From positions 248,001 to 312,000 of the forward strand of contig JAZKJV010008261.1 in the NCBI GenBank assembly GCA_037367405.1: 64,000 nucleotides of DNA, written 5' to 3'. Of the stretch, positions 57,127-64,000 are shown piece after piece. The notes under the pieces are model-generated. The model worked only from the letters and a program-made list of their open reading frames with translations. It made no database searches and was not told where the DNA came from. Made by a program: the position numbers and the translations under genes. Source of the stretch: Ottelia alismoides (lineage: Eukaryota > Streptophyta > Magnoliopsida > Alismatales > Hydrocharitaceae). Positions within the stretch are counted from its first letter, which is position 1. Each line of letters starts with the position of its first letter.

Positions 57127-59681
57127 GTCCCCCTCAAGCTGGAGCGTAGATATCAATCATGTTCAGCTTGGCACAACATCTCTGGAACGCTCCTCTGACT
57201 AGGGACTTGGCGAACACATCTGTTGTCTGATCTCCTGAGCTAACGTGAGTGGTGCAGATGAAACCATTCTGAATCATGTCTCAAGTGTAGTGACAATCTA
57301 CCTCAATATGCTTGGCCCTATCACGGAAGGCTGGGTTGTTGGCGATGTAGAGCAGCTTGATTGTCGCATTGGACGTGCATGGTAAGATGCACCTCGATTG
57401 CTAGGTCAGTGAGAACAGATCTGACCCACATCATCTCTATATTGCCTTGTGCCATAGCTCTGTACACTGATTCTGCATCGGATCTAGTGACCACCATTTG
57501 CTTCTTGCTCTTCCATGACACCGGCAAACTACCTATGAACACTGCAAAGACAGAGGTGAACTTCCTGTCCTTGAGGCACCTCGCATAATCTGCATCTGCA
57601 CAAGCTGGAATGGCAAGGGATGCACGTCTGCTGAATAGACAACCAGTAGGTCTTCAGATACCTCAGAATCATATGGACTGTATCAATATGTGCCTATCTA
57701 GGTTTCTCCATGAACTAACTCACTCTGCTCACTACAAAGGTTATGTCTTTCCTGGTGATGGTCATATATAGGAGCTTCCTAATGAGCTCCCTATACCTCC
57801 ACTTGTCTACCTCCTCAATGTCATCATCATGCAGCCTCAGGCTCGGGTTCTTTGGAGTTGTGGTAGGCCAGCAATCTGCCATGCTCGTCTCAGAAAGAAG
57901 ATATGTAATGTACTTCCTCTGGGTCATCACAATACCTCGTTGGTTCCTGGCAAACTTCTGTCCAAGGAAGTAACATAGACTGCCAAGGTCTTTGGTTACA
58001 AACTGCTGACCAAGGAAATCCTTAGCAGCCTGGATGCTCTTTTCGCCATCCCCTTTAACAATGATATCATCAACATAAACAAGTATGATAATTGTACCTC
58101 TCGGAAACCTCTGAACAAACAATGAATGATCTGCAGTCGATCTCACGAACCTTTGCTGCTCTATCAAATCCGAGAGCTTCTGGAACTATGCTCTTGGACT
58201 ATGCTTAAGGCCATAGGTTGCCTTTTGAAGTCTGCAAATCTTCTGACACTCCCCCTCAGCAGCGAACCCAGGTGGCTGCTGCATCTAGACCTCCTCCTGT
58301 AGGTCATCATGGAGAATATAATCTTCACATCAAGCTGATACAAGGGCTAGTCCCATGTCACTGCAATAAAAAGAAGGATCTTCAACGTAGAATGCTGAGC
58401 TACTGGAGAGAAAGTATCATGATAGTCCACCTCATATGTCTGGGTGAACCCACGAGTTACAAGTTTCGCCTTATTTTGATCCACATTGCCATCTGCTCAG
58501 TGCTTCACTGTAAATATCCACGTGCATCCTACAATATATGATCCTGTAGGAGCTGTAACAATGCTCTATGTGCCACATGACTGTGACGTGGCCATCTCCT
58601 CCTCTGTGGCAAGATGCTTGTCCTGTATCGCCTCCTGATTGTCCATGGTATCTCCATGGTTGACAGTCGCACAACAAATCTCCTGAAGTCCTCTGAATCT
58701 GCCCAAGGAAAAATGGGTTGTAATAGGATATGTAGCACAAGTATGTCTCCGCTTCCGTAGAGCAATAGGCACATCGAGATCACATGCCTCCTCCTCAACC
58801 CATAAAATATCCTATTGAGAGGGAACCTGCTCATCCTGTAAAGAATCCTCTTGCATGGACAAATCACTAGTGCCGTCAGCATAAACAATGTGCTCATTAC
58901 ATACTTGGAGCGCATACGAACATAGAAATGTGGTAACAAATGGGCCAACGTACTTGATGGTGGTGCACGGGTAGGTGCATGAGCATGTGTAGGTACTGAA
59001 GGAGGAGGTGGTTGTGGTGTAGGTAATGGAGGGAAACCATAGGAGGCGGAGGCATACATACCTCCTCTCCAGAGTTAGTTAGAGTCAACCTGTCACATGT
59101 AGGAGAGAAATACATAATAGACTCGAAGAAGGTGACATCAATACTAACATAGTAGTTCCGTCGAACTAGATCAAAATAGTGATACCCTTATGGGTACGAG
59201 AGTAGCCTCCGAAGACACACATGACAACTCTAGGAGAGAGCTTGTCACGGTCAGGCGTCGGATGGTGAACAAAGGCAACATAGCCAAACACACACAGGAT
59301 GTAAGGGAAAATTCTCGAGAAATGCAGTTGAGAAAGGAACTTTCTCTCCTACGACTGAAGATGGCATGCGCCTCACCAAGTAGCAAGCAATGAGGACCGC
59401 ATCGCCTCAGAAAGAGTAACGAGCACGACTCTAGATCAAAAGTGTCTGGGTCACATCAAGTAAATGACGGTATTTGCGTTCGACAACACCGTTTTGTTGA
59501 GAGGTGTAAGCACACAAGGTTTGGTATACAATGGCAAACATGAAGAACTCAGATAGTTGTAACGGGCAAAACTTTAAGGTATTGTTAGAACGAATAAACT
59601 TCACAATAGCATAGAAGTTATTGCTAGAACACGATTGGAGCTGTAAGCTGATCTGAAGGTGCCTATACAATTATATGGGAA
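57127..59681 (-). pseudogene. copia-VIII pol fragment (integrase to RNase H)
   Basis: Minus strand: integrase VKFIRSNNTLKFCPLQLSEF and QQNGVVERKYRHLLD at 59431-59670, a C-terminal part near 59170-59380, a Pro-rich linker (58900-59060), YPITTHFSLGRFRGLQEI, RT with HSLFVQRFPRGTIIILVYVD, DIIVKGDGEKS (YVDD intact) and FVTKDLGSLCYFLGQKFARN, and RNase H SWKSKKQMVVTRSDAESVYR. Upstream gag and protease are missing at 59681, where a plus-strand LTR begins. Multiple frameshifts. Confidence 0.8.
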
Positions 59682-59836
59682 TGTTGTTGTTGCGAGTTAT
59701 TTTATCTTTTATCTAAATTTATGTATTTTTCCTTTCTTTCTATCTCTATTATGTAATTTTCCCAACAGGATTTCTCCCCTCTTTATAAGAGAACCCTAGA
59801 GCCTAAGGAATAATTCAATTCAACATTCTCTTTCCA
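59682..59836 (+). repeat. copia-IX 5' LTR (about 155 bp)
   Basis: Starts tgttgttgttgcgag, contains ctctttataagagaacccta and ends tctctttcca. A degenerate primer site (tgatttcagagcgac) follows at 59839. Different in sequence from the copia-VIII LTR. Confidence 0.65.
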
Positions 59837-60440
59837 TATGATTTCAGAGCGACAATTTTAGACCAGAGTTCTATTGCACTAGTCGTCTCCCCTCAGCCTC
59901 TTCACGTCCATGCGTGGCACCCATGGCCTCGTACCACCACATGCACGCCCACATGCGACCCCACAACACCTTACGCACGACCACATGTCAGTGCGCCACC
60001 AATGACTGCTACTGTAACCACCGGCGGCTATTGGAAACTCCAGGCAGTGCCGCCAGATCTCGTAGGGGCACCAGTCGCTAGACCACCCCAGTAGTGACAC
60101 CTCTGCAGTCCTACGGCTCGTACAGGAGTCCTTTGCAGCCTCGTCCCCTCCTTCACCAGCCAAGGATAATTTTAACCCTTTTCTTGGTGCCACCCAACAA
60201 GATTTAGGGCACTGGAGGTTTTCTATCACAATGTTGCACTTCCCTTGGTCTCTAAAACGATCTGACTTTGGGCCCTTTTCGGTGAAATTCGATTTCTAGT
60301 TTATCTACGAGCTCTAATGCTCCCTCAGTTGATGGGAACAGTTGTTGCATGAGTTTGCACACATAACAAATTCCCTATATATTCATCTAGATGCGTTTAC
60401 TTCAGTCTACATCCATAGTCTTTGTTTCTTTCCAGCATCA
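59837..60440 (+). other. copia-IX primer site and leader
   Basis: Degenerate tRNA-iMet site, then noncoding leader. No other signal. Confidence 0.5.
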
Positions 60441-61082
60441 TGTCAGGGAAGAAGGTCGACATCCCATCTTTGGGTACCTTCAAAGTTCCGATGCCCATTG
60501 TTGAGATGGATGCCACCAACTATGAGTTATGGACCATGTAGTTCATGATCCTTATGCAATGCAATGGGAAGAAGTGCATTCTGACACAGGAGGAGTCGAT
60601 TGACAAGATTGCTAATGCGTCTTGGGGGGGGGGGGGCAGATGACGTGTACATGCGTGTGTGGCTATCCAGTTCCTTGGTTGTGGAAATAGCTAATGATAT
60701 CCTATATCATTCTACAACCAAGGCTATGCGGGACGTCCTTGTCGTCACATAGTCTCATGCGAGTAATGAGATGAAGATACTGCAACTCCAGCATGACATC
60801 TTTACGATCAAGTTGAATGGCTGCCCTCTTTATACATTATATATATTTCTCAGAGGCATGTTTAAGTAGCTTCATAGTTTCATGCCTCTTGTAGCTACTC
60901 TGGAGCAGCAGAAGGCATACGTCAAGTCCATCATGGTTGATGTCTTTTTGACGGTTCTTGATCCTGGGTATGATACCACACAATCCTAGCTACTTGCGGA
61001 TGCTACTATACCTCCCATGGAGGAAGCATATCGCAAACTCAGCAGGATCAAAGTCCCTCCATCGGTCTCCTTCATTGTTCGA
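60441..61082 (+). pseudogene. copia-IX gag fragment
   Basis: Reads MSGKKVDIPSLGTFKV, VEMDATNYELWTM then a stop, MQCNGKKCILTQEESIDK, a run of about 13 G at 60626-60638 giving Gly residues, DDVYMRVWLSSSLVVEIAND, LQLQHDIFTIKLNGCPLYTL, EQQKAYVKSIMVDVFLTVLD and IPPMEEAYRKLSRIKVPPSV. This parallels copia-V gag to its middle. Five or so stops. It ends at the join with a minus-strand gypsy. Confidence 0.75.
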
Positions 61083-61572
61083 AAAAATGCACCTCGTGTG
61101 AACCCCTCAGGATCCGGGTACCCGTTAATCACATACTCGCACTATTATTCACATGAGATCGGCTGTGTATCTGGCAGCAATGAGATCTCGAACTCGATCT
61201 CTCTCTCTCAGGAGGTAATCCTGGTAGCTCATCAGGAAACACGTCAGGGTATTCTGAGACTACTCGGATGTCCTGTGTCATCGGCTCCTGATCAGATACC
61301 TCCCGCACAAATGCAAGGTATGAATCACAACCCTGATCAACAAGTCGCTGGGCCCGCAACACTGAAATATACTCCATGGTTTAGTCATGCAAAGTACCCT
61401 CAAAAGTGAACTCGGGTAGATCAGGAATCCTGAAGACAACGGTCTTCCTAAAGCAATCAACAAGTGCATGATGAGCGGATAGCCAATCCATGCCTAAAAT
61501 CAAGTCGAACTCATCAAGCTGTAGGAGTAGACAGTCTGCGATCATCTCATGACCGCCAATCAGTATGGGCAA
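61083..61572 (-). pseudogene. gypsy-X protease end and RT start
   Basis: After a frameshift: DEFDLILGMDWLSAHHALVD (protease C-terminal box), a stop at 61378-61380, then ISVLRAQRLVDQGCDSYLAF and SEYPDVFPDELPGLPPERE, the conserved beginning of gypsy RT. Coding similarity ends near 61200, and the last bases to 61083 read as degenerate sequence. Confidence 0.75.
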
Positions 61573-61583
61573 GTGCCTGACTA

Positions 61584-62696
61584 TCAGGGATATGACAAAT
61601 AACTGGCCACCTGGCCCTCAGATGTGATATGGAGACGATAGCGTCTCTGCAAAACAAGCAACCTCGAAGCAAGGAAAGAGTGTGTCGCGCCAGAATCGAA
61701 TAAAACATGGAAAGGTCGGCCCAAGACTGAGACCATACCTTTCACCACAGTAGCCGCTGAACGTGCCTGCTCCTCAGTAACGGCATGTAACTGTCCCTGC
61801 CTGGCTGATGCAGCACTAGATCCCGCCACACTCTGCGTCTGTCTCTGCTGTTGTCGCCTAAAATTGGAGTTCCTGCCACGGAAACTCCCTGAATGCTGTG
61901 TCTGAGGCTGTGACTGTGAAGGCTGTGGCTGAGGCTCGCCAGAAGCCTGTGGGCACTGTGCTCGGTAATGTCCCCACTCGTGACATCGATAGCATCTGAC
62001 TGGCCTGGTAGGTGGAGTAGCTGTGCCTGTACTCCGAGCTGGTCCTGCAGGTGGTCTATCTGCTCGCTGCGACCCAGATGGTCGAGCGGACTCTGTGCCA
62101 CGTCCGGCGAGTGCTCCTCCTAGAGTAGTCGATGGAGAAGAGCGGGCATTGCCCGTGAAGGACGAACCTGTAGGTCGGAACCGTCTGTCTGACCTCTGCT
62201 GCTGAAACGGTCGACGTATCGGTCCAAAAGATCGCCACGGTCTAGGCACTGCTCCAGACGAGCTCCCGAAACGTCTCCCCCTGATGTCCTCGAACTTCTC
62301 TGCAGCATCGGTAGCCTCAGAGATAGAAGTGATGTGTAACCCTGCCAGCTTCTCCTGCACCTCCTCTCGCATGCCGCCAATGAATTTTTCCAGATTCTCC
62401 TCTGGAAATGCGCCAGCTGCTCGGGTATGTCGTGATAGCTCTGTGTATCGGATGAAATAATCTCTGGCAGTCATCTGTCCCTGACGAAGCTCTGCAAAAA
62501 GTCGGCGCTGGGACTCCTTCCACTTCGCAGAAAAGAAGTGGCCTCTGAACTTCGTCTCGAAATCGTTCCAAGTAGGCTCTCGGCCTAACTCGGACACTAC
62601 GGCCTCCCACCATCGCTCGGCGAAGTCTGTCAGTGAATACTCTATGAAAGATAGCCACGTGTTTCGTGGTGCATGAATTGCCCTGAGCACCTTCAT
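61584..62696 (-). pseudogene. gypsy-X gag with zinc knuckle and protease start
   Basis: 370-residue frame. Gag core: FIEYSLTDFAERWWEAV, WNDFETKFRGHFFSAKWKES, LRQGQMTARDYFIRYTELSR and FIGGMREEVQEKL. A Gln/Arg/Ser-rich stretch leads to the knuckle CYRCHEWGHYRAQC (about residues 234-247), then the protease box VLFDSGATHSFLA. The usual first 100 or so residues of gag are absent, so the start at 62696 is probably a truncation rather than a true start. The frame is lost after VASYLSYP. Confidence 0.8.
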
Positions 62697-62706
62697 TACT
62701 CTTCAT

Positions 62707-64000
62707 ACATCTACAATAGTCATCTCAACTTCTCAATATAACCAATTTCCCGACACACTTTCGTCCAATCCCTATGTTAATTTCCACCAATAAACTCTGC
62801 CTAATAATAACTCAGTTCTTCTTTATTTGACAAAATAAAATGATGTGAATGAAAACCTGGATATCATGCAATCTACGAGAAACATCGCAAAAGATGATTC
62901 CTCCCAACAGTATGTAAATTATTAAGGTCATGATCATTGTGTTGTTACACATAAGAGGTTAAGGATCCATAGAAGACATACTATATGTAAGCAATTGTTT
63001 GTTCTGGTTATGTAGTAGAGCATGTTTTCTTAACCATAACTATTTTCCCAAGGTGTCTTGTATAATACATTTAGCTTCCGTGGGAAATTGAAGATCAAAC
63101 TTTTGGGCATTACACCCAAACAATATGGTGTTTAATTCGGTTTGAACAAATAAATGGTATGAAGAGATGAGTAATAGGATACATGCATGGCAGAAAAAGG
63201 TGAGGGATGTACACATGTTTGGCAGCAAATAGGAAAGGAGGGTTGGTACCTTTGATTTGCTTCAAAATTTGATGGAGAAGATGATCTTGCATGCAACAGC
63301 AAGGGAGGGAGAATGCTCAAGTATATGCTGCAGAAGACTTGTTGCTTTGGAGCCAACAGCAGTCGATGGAGAGGGCTTGATGGCTGGAACTCCCCTCTCG
63401 TTGGAGGGAGATGGAATTTAAAGAGGAAAATGGGCAAAGTGGTCGGTATAAGTAAGGGGGTGATTTGCCAAGTGGGAATTAAGATAGGGCCAAATGGAAG
63501 GGTATAAAGCCAAGTGGTAAAAGAAGAAAGTCAAGGGTATATATTTTTTTTATAATCAAACAGACTGCTGCTGTAGTCTGCCGATAATTTTATTTTTATT
63601 TATTTTTATTTTTTTTACAAAAACTCTATTAGCTTAAAGTTGATCGTATGTGCGCCTCGGGTTTCGGATTTTAACGCATAATATCTCGTTTTGATCGTCT
63701 CGGAACGACGATCAATATGAGTATAATATTGATATACTTTCGGTCGAGTTTTGAATACCCGAAATTTTCGGATACGGATTTTGTTTAAAGTTAAATTTTA
63801 TGATTTAAAAATATCAAACGACATCCTATTGTCGAACGGTCGATTCCGCTGGTCTTGTTTCGTCGAATCGGATCTAACGACGGTCTCGGTTCGTTTCGCG
63901 GTTTCCGAATTTGCGTCGCGGCTTTTCACGGCGCGCGTTACGGTGTGACCGATTTTTGGTCGATTTCGCCCGAACGACTTTTGATTCATGATCAATTGGT
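62707..64000 (-). other. noncoding region, possible gypsy-X leader and LTR
   Basis: No convincing ORF. 62707-63300 is AT-rich. 63400-63540 contains ggtcggtataagtaaggggg and ccaagtgg repeats. 63640-64000 is rich in tcg and cgatttt motifs, a composition common in gypsy LTRs. No LTR end can be proved because the element leaves the window. Confidence 0.35.

Larger units (their letters stand above)
61083..64000 (-). mobile_element. minus-strand Ty3/gypsy fragment (gypsy-X)
   Basis: Gag core, zinc knuckle, protease and the very start of RT, then cut at 61083 by the join with copia-IX. To the right, 62707-64000 is noncoding and could be leader and LTR, running off the window. The gag-pol layout fits a chromovirus (Tekay-like) or a relative. 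RT is too short to decide. Confidence 0.65.

Noticed and set aside
59682..61082. Second inversion like that of copia-II, making copia-VIII and copia-IX one element
   Set aside because: Their LTRs are too different and no matching target duplication was found.

Overview
The window is plant nuclear heterochromatin, probably from an angiosperm with a large repeat-rich genome. Almost every recognisable coding stretch belongs to a retrotransposon. The families are typical of plants: Ty3/gypsy of the Athila/Tat type with a tRNA-Asp primer site, Ty1/copia with about 140-bp LTRs and a tRNA-iMet primer site, L1-type LINEs with endonuclease, RT and RT zinc-binding domains, an RTE-type LINE, a Tourist-like MITE and larger TIR elements. 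I found no rRNA, tRNA, CRISPR array or bacterial-style operon. The only host-gene sequence I can support is one urease-like exon at about 53.83-53.97 kb.

Layout. 1-7179 (+): 3' part of an Athila/Tat element (end of RNase H, integrase, 2-kb noncoding tail, PPT, 3.7-kb LTR). 7180-7859: spacer with a 51-bp LINE tail. 7860-17512 (-): second member of the same family, inverted, lacking protease-RT-RNase H and parts of both LTRs. 17513-25160: three L1-type LINEs packed together (a plus-strand fragment, a long minus-strand LINE-A, and LINE-B inside LINE-A). 25160-26312: AT-rich DNA, hAT-like and TIR-element remnants.

26313-44465 is a nest. A nonautonomous LTR element (N1) was hit by LINE-C, itself hit by TIR element M2. 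N1 was also hit by copia-II, which carries a second N copy (N2) in its integrase. An inversion with breakpoints at about 40989/40990 and 44465/44466 flipped the last part of copia-II, its 3' LTR and the rest of N1. 44466-50677: copia-III, interrupted by the nearly intact copia-V (45538-50572, TSD gggag). 50678-53440: two LINE fragments. 53441-54380: unique-looking DNA with the urease exon. 54380-59681: two minus-strand copia remnants, one carrying an RTE LINE with a 23-bp TSD. 59682-61082: plus-strand copia LTR and gag. 61083-64000: minus-strand gypsy gag-protease with probable leader and LTR.

No element is clearly autonomous. Copia-V is closest: one frame of about 1,417 codons with two premature stops and two LTR differences. 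The interest lies in the order of events (nested insertions, inversion, microhomology deletion), in structured noncoding ends (repeated PPT-like hairpins, LINE 3' hairpins), and in the trapped urease exon.
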